Of a stretch of DNA of 64,000 nt, positions 8,645 through 16,437 are shown piece after piece. The notes beneath the pieces were generated by a model. That model did not search any database. It was not told the DNA's origin and was given only the letters and a program-made list of their open reading frames with translations. Source of the DNA: Lachnospiraceae bacterium (GTDB taxonomy: Bacteria; Bacillota; Clostridia; Lachnospirales; Lachnospiraceae); NCBI GenBank assembly GCA_030523275.1, contig JAUNIX010000013.1, positions 17,483-81,482 on the forward strand, read 5' to 3'. Positions within the stretch are counted from its first letter, which is position 1. Every line of letters starts with the position of its first letter. The translations under genes and the position numbers were made by a program.

Positions 8645-9929
8645 CGTACCGTATTTCCTCAATTTCTTTCATAAACGATAAAGAGCCGAAAATCATCACG
8701 ACATCATCTTCATCTGCTTGATTTAACACCGTTTGTATTGCCGTTTTTACATCCCCCATTGGTTGTACATACGGGTAATATTTTTTTGCACATACCGCCA
8801 GTTTTTCTGCTGACAACGCCCGCGGACTACGTGATGTTACCGTATATACTTCCTTTGCATAAGGTGACATCATTTCTAATATCTTCTCATACTCTTTATC
8901 CATTAACACTCCTATTATATAGAAAATCCTTTTATTTGTAAAATTCTTTTCCAAAAATTGTGCTAACTGTTTCGCCGCATCCACATTATGAGCACCATCT
9001 CGAATCACATACGGCTTTTTACCTATCACTTCCAATCTCCCCGGCCATTTTACATTTGCAAATCCTTTTTCAAACTCAAATATTCCCATACAAAAATATT
9101 TTTTCAATACTTCTAACACTTCTAAAGCTGTGATTGCATTATAGATTTGATGATCTCCTACGAGCGGAATCGTAATCTTTTCATAATAATGTCCGCGACT
9201 ACTTCGATAAGAAAAGCTTTGCCCATCTATATCCTGACATAAAATTCGAACTGCCCCTTTATCTGCCATCACAAGTCTTGCCTGTTTATTCTCACAGATA
9301 CCTTTTACCTGTTCATAAATGTTTTTATCCGAAGGATAAAGAATCACATCCGTATTCTGCTTAATAATTCCAGCTTTTTCTCTTGTAATTTCCTCGATGC
9401 TATTTCCCAAAAACTGCATATGATCCATGCTGATCGAAGCTAGAATCTCTACTAACGGTTTCTTCACAATATTAGTCGCATCTAATCTGCCACCCATACC
9501 TGTTTCTAATAAAACAACATCAACTGCTGATTCTAAAAAATAGGAAAATGCCACGGCTGTTTCCACCTCAAAACTAGTCGGATGCGGATAGCCTTCTGCG
9601 ACGATGATATCCGCTGCCGATTTTACTTTATCCACATGGGTACACAAATCTTTTGAAGAAATCCACGTTTCATCCACCTGAAATGCCTCTCTGACATCAA
9701 AAAGGACAGGAGAATGGTATCTTCCTGTCCGGTATCCGCTTGTCCGCAAAACACTTTCTACCATCGCTAAAATACTGCCTTTGCCGTTTGTACCGGCAAT
9801 GTGTACAATGCGAAGTTTTTCCTGCGGATCATCAAGCTGGGCAAGCAGTCTTTTGATACTGTCAAGCCCAGGTACACTTCCATATTTTTTTATTTCACTT
9901 AAATATGCTCTCGTTTCCTGAATGTTCAT
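8613..9929 (-). CDS. folC: folylpolyglutamate / dihydrofolate synthase
   Basis: A 438-aa Mur-ligase-type enzyme that adds glutamate to dihydropteroate and folates using ATP. The P-loop IAGTNGKGS (about residue 45), the substrate loop HSPVLFDVREAFQVD, and the metal/ATP site ETGMGGRLDATN are intact. So is the C-terminal RDGAHNVDAA motif. Length is normal. AAGGAG precedes the ATG. It starts 23 bases after the Na+/Ca2+ antiporter gene, with no terminator between them, so it belongs to the riboswitch-headed operon. Confidence 0.95.
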   Translation of the reverse strand: MNIQETRAYLSEIKKYGSVPGLDSIKRLLAQLDDPQEKLRIVHIAGTNGKGSILAMVESVLRTSGYRTGRYHSPVLFDVREAFQVDETWISSKDLCTHVDKVKSAADIIVAEGYPHPTSFEVETAVAFSYFLESAVDVVLLETGMGGRLDATNIVKKPLVEILASISMDHMQFLGNSIEEITREKAGIIKQNTDVILYPSDKNIYEQVKGICENKQARLVMADKGAVRILCQDIDGQSFSYRSSRGHYYEKITIPLVGDHQIYNAITALEVLEVLKKYFCMGIFEFEKGFANVKWPGRLEVIGKKPYVIRDGAHNVDAAKQLAQFLEKNFTNKRIFYIIGVLMDKEYEKILEMMSPYAKEVYTVTSRSPRALSAEKLAVCAKKYYPYVQPMGDVKTAIQTVLNQADEDDVVMIFGSLSFMKEIEEIRYDGTLSESCRA

Positions 9930-9952
9930 TTTACTTCTCCTTATGTGATCAA

Positions 9953-10879
9953 TCAGATCAACGTTTTAAAATAAACGATATAACAGGCAAGCATAATAAA
10001 TCCTGCCTGGCGGTCTAACTCATGCTTTCTCACTGATAATAAGAATAACAGTACTACCGCCAAAATGCAAACCCCGGCATCCAAATAAAAGGCCGGATCA
10101 AATGGAATTGGCTGAATCAAAGCCGTTGTTCCAAGGACAAACATCATATTAAATAAATTGCTTCCTATAATATTGCCGACCGCAATATCTGCTTTGCCCC
10201 TGCGGGCTGCAATCACAGAAGTGACCAATTCTGGAAGGGAAGTTCCAAAAGCAACGATCGTAAGTCCAATGATTCGATCACTGATACCAAGTGCCTCAGC
10301 AATTCCGGTTGCTCCATTGACCGCCATATTGCTTCCCACAACAATACTTACAATTCCCAGTACCAATAGACAAAGTAACCGAGGCATCGTATCTTTCTCG
10401 CTTAATTCTTCCTCATCTTCATTATCCTGCGTTTTTGATAATTGAATCAAATATATAAAGAATCCGATAAAAAGAATCCACAAAATTACACCGTCGACAC
10501 GGCTTAATAGATTGCCCTGAAATCCAAGAAATGCAAGCACGGCTGAGACACCAATGACCATCGGCATCTCATATTTTACTGTTGTCTTTTGAATATGAAG
10601 GACAGAAAACAAAGATGCCAGCCCTAGAATCAGCCAAACATTCATAATATTACTTCCTAAAATATTACCAACCGAAACTCCAGCATTTCCCTTTAATGCC
10701 GCAGTGATACTTACCGCCGCCTCTGGTGCGCTTGTCCCAAAAGCAACAATCGTAAGTCCAATGACGATCTGTGGAACATTAAACTTCATTGCAATTTTAG
10801 AACTTGCATCGACAAATAAGTCTGCCCCATTGATCAAAAATATAAAACCAGCTACCAACAATACAAAATTAAATATCAT
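9953..10879 (-). CDS. Na+/Ca2+ antiporter family membrane protein
   Basis: A 308-aa integral membrane protein of the CaCA superfamily (YrbG type) with about ten membrane segments. Two inverted alpha-repeats are plain: GLTIVAFGTSAPEAA...GNILGSNIMN and GLTIVAFGTSLPELVTS...GNIIGSNLFN. The Ser/Pro/Glu and Asn residues that bind cation are kept. An acidic cytoplasmic loop (DNEDEEELSEKD) separates the halves. It exports Ca2+, or possibly Mn2+, in exchange for Na+. It follows mntP by 15 bases, which fits a shared divalent-cation role. Confidence 0.92.
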   Translation of the reverse strand: MIFNFVLLVAGFIFLINGADLFVDASSKIAMKFNVPQIVIGLTIVAFGTSAPEAAVSITAALKGNAGVSVGNILGSNIMNVWLILGLASLFSVLHIQKTTVKYEMPMVIGVSAVLAFLGFQGNLLSRVDGVILWILFIGFFIYLIQLSKTQDNEDEEELSEKDTMPRLLCLLVLGIVSIVVGSNMAVNGATGIAEALGISDRIIGLTIVAFGTSLPELVTSVIAARRGKADIAVGNIIGSNLFNMMFVLGTTALIQPIPFDPAFYLDAGVCILAVVLLFLLSVRKHELDRQAGFIMLACYIVYFKTLI

Positions 10880-10894
10880 CTTGTTTTCTCCTTT

Positions 10895-11452
10895 TTAAAA
10901 AAATAGGTGCTCAACCAGTATTTTTGTTCCAATGGCGATCAGCACCAAACCGCCAAAGATTTCTGATTTCTGTTTGTATTTCATACCAAAAATGTTGCCA
11001 ATTTTTACACCGATCAATGTCAGTACAAAGGTTGTACACCCAATCAATGTAATTGCCGGTAAAATTTTAACCTTCAAAAATGAAAAAGTCACTCCAATCG
11101 CTAAAGCATCAATGCTCGTTGCAATTGCCAGCATAAAGATTTCTCCAATCGAGGTAACACTTTTTATTTCCTCTTCCTGTGTACTAAGGGCTTCTTTTAT
11201 CATTTGGAAACCAATAAAGGTCAGCAAAATAAAAGCGATCCAATGATCAAATTGTTCAATCGCATTTGCAAACTGGCTTCCCAGAAACCATCCAAGAAAT
11301 GGCATCAACGCCTGAAATCCACCAAAAAATATCGCCAAAGTCAACGACATTTTATAGTCAATTTTTTTCATTGTAAGACCTTTGCAAATAGAAACAGCAA
11401 AAGCATCCATCGATAATCCCACACCGATTAAAAATAGCTCCAGTAAACTCAT
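10895..11452 (-). CDS. mntP: manganese efflux pump MntP
   Basis: A 185-aa membrane protein with six predicted segments that exports Mn2+. Both internal repeats carry the Asp-containing helices (GVGLSMDAFAVSICKG and AIATSIDALAIGVTF) that form the metal path. GGAGG lies ahead of the ATG. A yybP-ykoY riboswitch with a terminator lies directly upstream, the common arrangement for this gene, so expression is expected to rise when Mn2+ is high. Confidence 0.95.
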   Translation of the reverse strand: MSLLELFLIGVGLSMDAFAVSICKGLTMKKIDYKMSLTLAIFFGGFQALMPFLGWFLGSQFANAIEQFDHWIAFILLTFIGFQMIKEALSTQEEEIKSVTSIGEIFMLAIATSIDALAIGVTFSFLKVKILPAITLIGCTTFVLTLIGVKIGNIFGMKYKQKSEIFGGLVLIAIGTKILVEHLFF

Positions 11453-11490
11453 AAATCATTATCCTCCGTTAAAATATTGGGTGCGTTTTT

Positions 11491-11525
11491 ATTTCATTGA
11501 AATCGCAGTGCAATTTCAATGAAAT
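11491..11525. repeat. 35-bp hairpin repeat, copy A
   Basis: Perfect 13-base arms (11491-11503 and 11513-11525) flank a nine-base loop, just 5' of mntP and downstream of the riboswitch terminator. Its layout (ATTTCAT start, ATGAAAT end, CA-containing loop) matches copies at 11853-11887 and 37310-37346. In the mntP transcript it would form a second stem between terminator and ribosome binding site. Confidence 0.6.
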
Positions 11526-11530
11526 AAAAA

Positions 11531-11572
11531 GAGACCCACGTGTGACTAGAATTCTAGCCACACATGAGTCTC
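11531..11572 (-). terminator. riboswitch-controlled terminator before mntP
   Basis: On the minus strand a stem of about 18 base pairs begins with GAGACTCATGTG and ends with the complementary GGGTCTC followed by TTTTT. The 5' arm is also the last segment of the riboswitch aptamer, so the two folds exclude one another. Metal binding would therefore allow read-through. Confidence 0.85.
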
Positions 11573-11667
11573 ATTCATTAAGATTTGCCAGACAGTACTC
11601 TCGTTCTACTGCCAGAATGTTGACAAATCACGTATTTTTGTACGCAAACTACTCCCTCATGAGCATT
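11563..11667 (-). ncRNA. yybP-ykoY manganese riboswitch aptamer
   Basis: The minus strand reads CTCATGAGGGAGTAG at its 5' side, then a variable two-hairpin middle, then GAGACTCATG at the 3' side. The GGGAGTAG and GAGACT blocks are the conserved junction segments of the Mn2+-sensing yybP-ykoY class, and the outer CTCATG/CATGAG bases pair. The downstream gene is mntP, the classic target. It is expected to be an ON switch through the adjacent terminator. Confidence 0.85.
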
Positions 11668-11752
11668 TTTCTCAATTATAAAAGAATCTAATCGCAAAGT
11701 CAATATTAGAAATTTATGTATTTTTAAAAATATTATATTCCTTTTCTTTTGC

Positions 11753-11812
11753 GGACAGAACCACCTTAGCAAGTCTGCACATGAAAACAGACCATCCTAA
11801 GATGATCTGTCC
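11753..11812. other. long imperfect hairpin, unassigned
   Basis: The segments near 11753-11769 and 11797-11812 pair over about 15 bases with one bulge, with a smaller stem inside (GTCTG with CAGAC). There is no T-run on either strand, so it is not a plain terminator. It lies between the deacetylase terminator and the mntP riboswitch. The rest of 11668-11890 is AT-rich and holds no gene that I can see. Confidence 0.4.
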
Positions 11813-11852
11813 TCGAAAAATATATGAAATTGAAAAATTGAAGGCTTTTTTC

Positions 11853-11887
11853 TTTCATAAGAAGTTGCAACACAATTTCTTATGAAA
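11853..11887. repeat. 35-bp hairpin repeat, copy B
   Basis: Fifteen-base arms (11853-11867 and 11873-11887, one G-T pair) with a CAACA loop, directly after the deacetylase terminator. Same architecture as copies A and C. Confidence 0.6.
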
Positions 11888-11888
11888 C

Positions 11889-11926
11889 AAAAAAGGCGTC
11901 CTGAATTTTACTTCAGAACACCTTTG
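11889..11926 (-). terminator. terminator of the polysaccharide deacetylase gene
   Basis: On the minus strand AAAGGTGTTCTGAA pairs with TTCAGGACGCCTTT (two G-U pairs), followed by a T-run. It is 41 bases after the stop codon at 11967. Confidence 0.8.
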
Positions 11927-11966
11927 CTCTAACTATTTATGATTTTACACAATTTACACGCATTTG

Positions 11967-12755
11967 TCAATACGAGGATTGTTCTTTTATCGATACATGA
12001 TGAATTGCCTCTGTCGTTTCTGAGATTGCCCGCAATTCATATCCTCTATTTTGCAATTCTTCTATCAATTTTGGTAGAGCCTCTGTTGTATGCACGGTCT
12101 CTGATAAGTCATGCATCAAAATAATAACCGAATTTTGTCCATGAATATCTTTTAAAATATTTTGATTTAACGTATCCGCTGAAACATGAAAATCTAAAGC
12201 ATCGCCACTCACTGCATTCCAGTCATAATATTCATATCCCTGACTCTCTATCCACTCTATATAAGGTTTTATATCACCGACAATCGAATTACTGCTTCCT
12301 CCGGGAAAACGAAAAGTAGTTGGATGTTTTCCTGTGATTTCATAAAGATAATGATCCAACTTTTTAATATCCTTTGCAAAATCATCAACAGAACGATAGA
12401 TTTGTTCATAATCATGACTATAGGAGTGCATTCCCAAGGTATGACCTTCGTTTAAAATTCTTAAGTAACGTCTTTTTGCTTCGCTCCCCTCTTTGCCTAC
12501 AACAAAAAAAGTAGCTTTTACCTTTTTTTCTTTTAACACGTCCAAAATCGCATCTGTATTATCAGATGGACCATCATCAAACGTTAAATATGCATATTTA
12601 CCTCCTGTCGGTGCATTGCTGGCAATCCATTCACCTCTGACAGCGTCCTGCTGACTTGCAAGATAAGTACCAGTAATACGTCCAAACCACCATAAACCAA
12701 AAAAAATAACTGCAAGACATGCAATCAGTATTTCTGAAATCTGTTTTTTTGACAT
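11967..12755 (-). CDS. membrane-anchored polysaccharide deacetylase
   Basis: A 262-aa protein with one N-terminal membrane anchor (residues 8-28) and a NodB-type deacetylase domain outside the cell. The metal and catalytic motifs are present: TFDDGPS (about residue 64), HSYSHD (about 115) and RFPGGSS (about 155). A later LMHDLSE supplies the conserved His. Members remove acetyl groups from peptidoglycan or other polysaccharides. This is the type with RxPGG and LMHD (PdaA/PgdA-like), but the substrate cannot be read. GGAAGGG precedes the ATG at 12755. It is divergent from the next gene. Confidence 0.9.
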   Translation of the reverse strand: MSKKQISEILIACLAVIFFGLWWFGRITGTYLASQQDAVRGEWIASNAPTGGKYAYLTFDDGPSDNTDAILDVLKEKKVKATFFVVGKEGSEAKRRYLRILNEGHTLGMHSYSHDYEQIYRSVDDFAKDIKKLDHYLYEITGKHPTTFRFPGGSSNSIVGDIKPYIEWIESQGYEYYDWNAVSGDALDFHVSADTLNQNILKDIHGQNSVIILMHDLSETVHTTEALPKLIEELQNRGYELRAISETTEAIHHVSIKEQSSY

Positions 12756-12832
12756 GATAATCCCTTCCAAATGTTTCTTTCACTTAGGATGTGTCAAAAC
12801 ATGAATATTATTCTATGATTTGATAAAAACTT

Positions 12833-12862
12833 TTGATAGCACAACACTAAATTTGCTATAAA
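12833..12862 (+). promoter_or_regulatory. promoter of the 323-aa secreted protein gene
   Basis: TTGATA (12833-12838) and TATAAA (12857-12862) are 18 bases apart, 16 bases before the coding start with its own AAAGGAG site. Confidence 0.55.
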
Positions 12863-12878
12863 CAAAGGAGAGAAATAA

Positions 12879-13850
12879 ATGAAATACAAACGCACCGGAC
12901 TTATCCTTTTTATTCTTATATTTCTTTTCGCCATTTTCAATACAACTACTATGAATACGATCGCCATCCAATTGACCAAAAACAGAACCATCAAAGCCTC
13001 TGTTCTAACTATAGATGAAAAACCATTTGAACTTGGTAACCAAACTAAACTGAGTAAAGAAGGTTATGATATAGTTCAGGGAAGCTGTACAGATGGAACA
13101 TACGGATATTTTGTCATGTTTCATAAAAAAAATAATCAATGTCGAATTGCGAAGGTTTCCATGAAAGACTTAAAAATTGTTACAATTTCTGATATTTTAC
13201 CGATTGGACATGGCAACGATATCACTTATAACTCCCAGTTAAACTATCTGGTTGCCGTCCATTATCAAAAAGAACAAATGAGACTTTCCATCATTAGTCC
13301 AATTTCTTTAAGGGTGCTTGCAGTAAAAGATATTGAAATTCCTGAAAATCTGCCTGGCGCAACAAAAAATCAATTGGCTGCCATCACTGCTCTTTGTGGC
13401 ATTTCGTATGAATCATCCCGAAATCAATATGTCACTTACGTAAGCAATTCTCATGATTTTTTAGTTTTAGACACTAATCTGGAACCTGTTTGTTATATAT
13501 CTCGCAGCAAAGAAAACCATTATAATTACCAGGGAATCGATTGTACAAAAGATTATATCCTAATGGCACAAAGCCCGCTTTCTTCCGAGCAAAAATATAA
13601 TATTTTGTCTATTTATGACTGGAAAGGACAATACGTTTCCAAGATTACCATAAAAAATGAGTATGAAATTGAAAGTATTTTTCATATCAATCATCAATAT
13701 TATGCAAGCATTTACTACTCATATTACAAAACTTACACTGAAAACAAAAAAGTTACTGTAACAGACAAAAATGGAAACAAAAAAAAGAAAACAATGAAAA
13801 CCGAGAACAGAAAACTCATACGAAAAAATTATATTTATAAATTAAAGTAA
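12879..13850 (+). CDS. exported or membrane-anchored protein of unknown function
   Basis: A 323-aa protein with an uncleaved or Sec-type N-terminal hydrophobic segment (residues 7-25). Next come repeated short strand-like blocks (for example YGYFVMFHKKNNQCRIAKVS, YLVAVHYQKEQMRLSII, YVTYVSNSHDFLVLD). The spacing suggests a beta-propeller-like fold, though no named repeat is recognised. The C-terminus is strongly basic. It stands alone between two divergent or terminator-bounded neighbours. I do not recognise its family. Confidence 0.6.
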   Translation: MKYKRTGLILFILIFLFAIFNTTTMNTIAIQLTKNRTIKASVLTIDEKPFELGNQTKLSKEGYDIVQGSCTDGTYGYFVMFHKKNNQCRIAKVSMKDLKIVTISDILPIGHGNDITYNSQLNYLVAVHYQKEQMRLSIISPISLRVLAVKDIEIPENLPGATKNQLAAITALCGISYESSRNQYVTYVSNSHDFLVLDTNLEPVCYISRSKENHYNYQGIDCTKDYILMAQSPLSSEQKYNILSIYDWKGQYVSKITIKNEYEIESIFHINHQYYASIYYSYYKTYTENKKVTVTDKNGNKKKKTMKTENRKLIRKNYIYKLK

Positions 13851-13857
13851 TTTTAAA

Positions 13858-13892
13858 AAATGCGACATAACCTTTCGATTATGCCGCATTTC
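13858..13892. terminator. terminator after the 323-aa gene
   Basis: Thirteen-base arms (13858-13870 and 13879-13891, one mismatch) with an eight-base loop, between two convergent genes. The T-run is weak. Confidence 0.6.
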
Positions 13893-13977
13893 TTATAAAC
13901 GATCTCACTGAATTTTATTTCAATTATGTTGAACAATTCAAGTTATCGCAAACCACTTTTGCTCATTTTGTGTAATA

Positions 13978-16092
13978 TTAAACTTCAAATAATAAATCAC
14001 CATAGCTTGGCATTGGCCATGCAGATTTGTCTACCAACATTTCCAAAGTATCTGCAGGTTTTCTAACTTTGTTCATTCCTTCAAATACTACATCATGATA
14101 GTATCTAGCCTGAGCTGGAATATCACCTTCTAATGCCTGCGCTTTTGCTTCTTCAGCTTCTAATTCACCAATTGCACCATATAAATCTTTTAAGTTTGCA
14201 GAAATAGATGCCAATAATTCTTCCTGAACACTAGTATCAACATCTGCAGCAGCCTTAATTGTATTGATAGATTCTGCAAGGCTGGTCTGATATTTGATGA
14301 CTGCAGGAACAATCTGTTTCTTAGCAATATCTAATGTAGATAATGCTTCGATGTTGATGACTTTAGAATAGTTTTCAAACATGATTTCTACACGAGATTC
14401 TAACTCATCTTTTGTATATACACCATGTTTTTCAAACATTTCAACTGCTTTATCTGTAACTAAAGAAGGAATTGCATCTACCATAGATTTTAAGTTTGGT
14501 AATCCTCTTCTTTCTGCTTCTTCTACCCATGCGTCAGAATATCCATTGCCATTGAAGATAACTCTTCTGTGGTCTGTTAATAATTCTTTTACGATTTCAT
14601 GAGCTTCCATCTTCACATTATCAGATTTTTCTAATCTATCAGCAATTTCAGCTAATTCATCCGCAACGATTGTATTTAATACAACGTTAGGGTCAGAAAT
14701 TGACTGTGTAGAACCTACCATACGGAATTCAAATTTATTACCTGTAAATGCGAATGGTGATGTACGGTTACGGTCTGTAGCGTCTTTTTCAAATGCTGGT
14801 AATGTATGTACTCCTGATGCTAAAGGAGTTCCGGTTTTAGAACTTGTAGCTTCACCAACTGTAATCAACTGTTTTACAACATCTTCTAACTGTTCACCTA
14901 AGAAAATAGAGATGATTGCTGGTGGTGCTTCATTTGCTCCTAATCTATGGTCATTACCTGGTGTAGATGCAGACATACGAAGTAAATCGGCATGTTTATC
15001 TACAGCAGAAATAATTGCTGCTAAGAATAATAAGAACTGTTCGTTTTCATGAGGTGTATCACCTGGATCTAATAAGTTCTTTCCTGTGTTTGTTACGATT
15101 GACCAGTTGTTATGTTTACCAGAACCATTGATTCCTGCAAATGGTTTTTCATGTAATAAACATACAAGTCCCTGTCTGTCAGCAACTTTTTTCATCACTT
15201 CCATAATCAACTGGTTGTGGTCTGTTGCTACGTTATTAGATGCATAAATTGGTGCTAATTCATGCTGTGCAGGAGCAACTTCGTTGTGCTGTGTCTTAGC
15301 TGTGATACCAAGTTTCCATAACTCAACGTTTAATTCTTTCATGAAACCAGCAATTCTTTCTTTGATCGTTCCAAAGTAATGATCATCTAATTCCTGACCT
15401 TTTGGAGGCATTGCTCCGAATAAAGTACGACCTGTAAAGATTAAATCTTTTCTCTTTAAATATTTTTCTTTGTCTACAATAAAGTATTCCTGTTCTGGTC
15501 CTACAGATGTATCGACTTTGGTTACTTCTGTATCACCTAATGCACGTAATACTCGAACAGCCTGAATATCAATTGCCTGCATAGATCTTAATAATGGAGT
15601 TTTCTTATCAAGAGCTTCTCCTTTGTAAGAACAGAAAGCTGTTGGAATACAAAGAATTGTCGCATTTGGTGTTTCCTTAATGAATGCCGGAGATGTACAA
15701 TCCCAAGCTGTATATCCTCTTGCTTCGAATGTTGCACGAAGACCTCCAGATGGGAATGAAGATGCATCAGGTTCACCTTTGATCAATTCTTTACCAGAGA
15801 ATTCTAATAAAACTTTACCATCTCCAGTTGGATTGATGAATGCATCATGCTTTTCTGCCGTTACACCAGTCATTGGCTGAAACCAATGTGTAAAATGAGT
15901 TGCGCCTTTTTCAATAGCCCATTCCTTCATTTCGTTAGCAACTACATCTGCAATTGCAGGATTTAATTCTGTACCATTTTCAATTGTTTTTTTCAAATCT
16001 TTGTAAACTGCTTTTGGAAGACGTGCTTTCATTACGCTATCGTCAAATACGTTTGATCCAAAGATTTCTGCAACATTAATTTTTTCACTCAT
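13978..16092 (-). CDS. glnN: glutamine synthetase, type III
   Basis: A 704-aa cytosolic enzyme making glutamine from glutamate, ammonia and ATP. The length and the N-terminal [16 protein letters not shown] block identify the large GSIII class rather than the 440-residue GSI. Recognisable parts include [12 protein letters not shown], the glutamate/metal site VGPEQEYF, the ATP region [15 protein letters not shown] and [30 protein letters not shown] is also present. AAAGGA precedes the ATG. It has a long leader with two promoters and a terminator-like hairpin, so nitrogen-dependent attenuation is plausible. Confidence 0.97.
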   Translation of the reverse strand: MSEKINVAEIFGSNVFDDSVMKARLPKAVYKDLKKTIENGTELNPAIADVVANEMKEWAIEKGATHFTHWFQPMTGVTAEKHDAFINPTGDGKVLLEFSGKELIKGEPDASSFPSGGLRATFEARGYTAWDCTSPAFIKETPNATILCIPTAFCSYKGEALDKKTPLLRSMQAIDIQAVRVLRALGDTEVTKVDTSVGPEQEYFIVDKEKYLKRKDLIFTGRTLFGAMPPKGQELDDHYFGTIKERIAGFMKELNVELWKLGITAKTQHNEVAPAQHELAPIYASNNVATDHNQLIMEVMKKVADRQGLVCLLHEKPFAGINGSGKHNNWSIVTNTGKNLLDPGDTPHENEQFLLFLAAIISAVDKHADLLRMSASTPGNDHRLGANEAPPAIISIFLGEQLEDVVKQLITVGEATSSKTGTPLASGVHTLPAFEKDATDRNRTSPFAFTGNKFEFRMVGSTQSISDPNVVLNTIVADELAEIADRLEKSDNVKMEAHEIVKELLTDHRRVIFNGNGYSDAWVEEAERRGLPNLKSMVDAIPSLVTDKAVEMFEKHGVYTKDELESRVEIMFENYSKVINIEALSTLDIAKKQIVPAVIKYQTSLAESINTIKAAADVDTSVQEELLASISANLKDLYGAIGELEAEEAKAQALEGDIPAQARYYHDVVFEGMNKVRKPADTLEMLVDKSAWPMPSYGDLLFEV

Positions 16093-16230
16093 GACGTAAC
16101 ATCCTTTCGATATTGATTAATATTGGTAACTTATTCTCCAATAAACTTTATTATTCAAAGAACAAAGTCACATTTTCTTTACTTCATTAAAACGAAGAGC
16201 ATTTTCTGTCATACATTTTAAGTCCTCTCT

Positions 16231-16259
16231 ATTATATATGCAAAACCTGTTTTTTTCCA
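16231..16259 (-). promoter_or_regulatory. possible second glnN promoter
   Basis: On the minus strand TGGAAA (16254-16259) and TATAAT (16231-16236) lie 17 bases apart, downstream of the terminator-like hairpin. Transcripts from here would bypass the attenuator. A nine-codon frame with a GAGAGG site (16216 down to 16187) follows. Confidence 0.4.
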
Positions 16260-16270
16260 TACATAATATG

Positions 16271-16317
16271 AAAAAAGGGCCACTCATGGTTAAGATTTCT
16301 TAACTTGAGACGCCCTT
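16271..16317 (-). terminator. attenuator-like terminator in the glnN leader
   Basis: On the minus strand AAGGGC pairs with GCCCTT, CTCA with TGAG and GTTAAG with CTTAAC in one interrupted stem, followed by six T residues. It lies between the distal promoter (16346-16374) and glnN. It would therefore stop transcripts from that promoter unless overridden. It could also be just the end of the upstream gene, 120 bases away. Confidence 0.65.
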
Positions 16318-16345
16318 GTCTTTTCTCTTCATTCAACTTGCATAT

Positions 16346-16374
16346 AGCATACATACTTTTTTTAAAAAAATCAA
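16346..16374 (-). promoter_or_regulatory. distal promoter of glnN
   Basis: On the minus strand TTGATT (16369-16374) and TATGCT (16346-16351) are 17 bases apart. The start point would fall before the terminator-like hairpin, giving a leader of roughly 245 bases. Confidence 0.55.
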
Positions 16375-16437
16375 GTCTTTTTTTAAATTATTAAAAAAAA
16401 TACAATTTGAAGGATTGAAAAATAAATAATTCATTTT

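Noticed and set aside
11753..11812. tRNA-like structure
   Set aside because: No cloverleaf, no TTCRANY loop and no CCA end; the single long stem does not fit.
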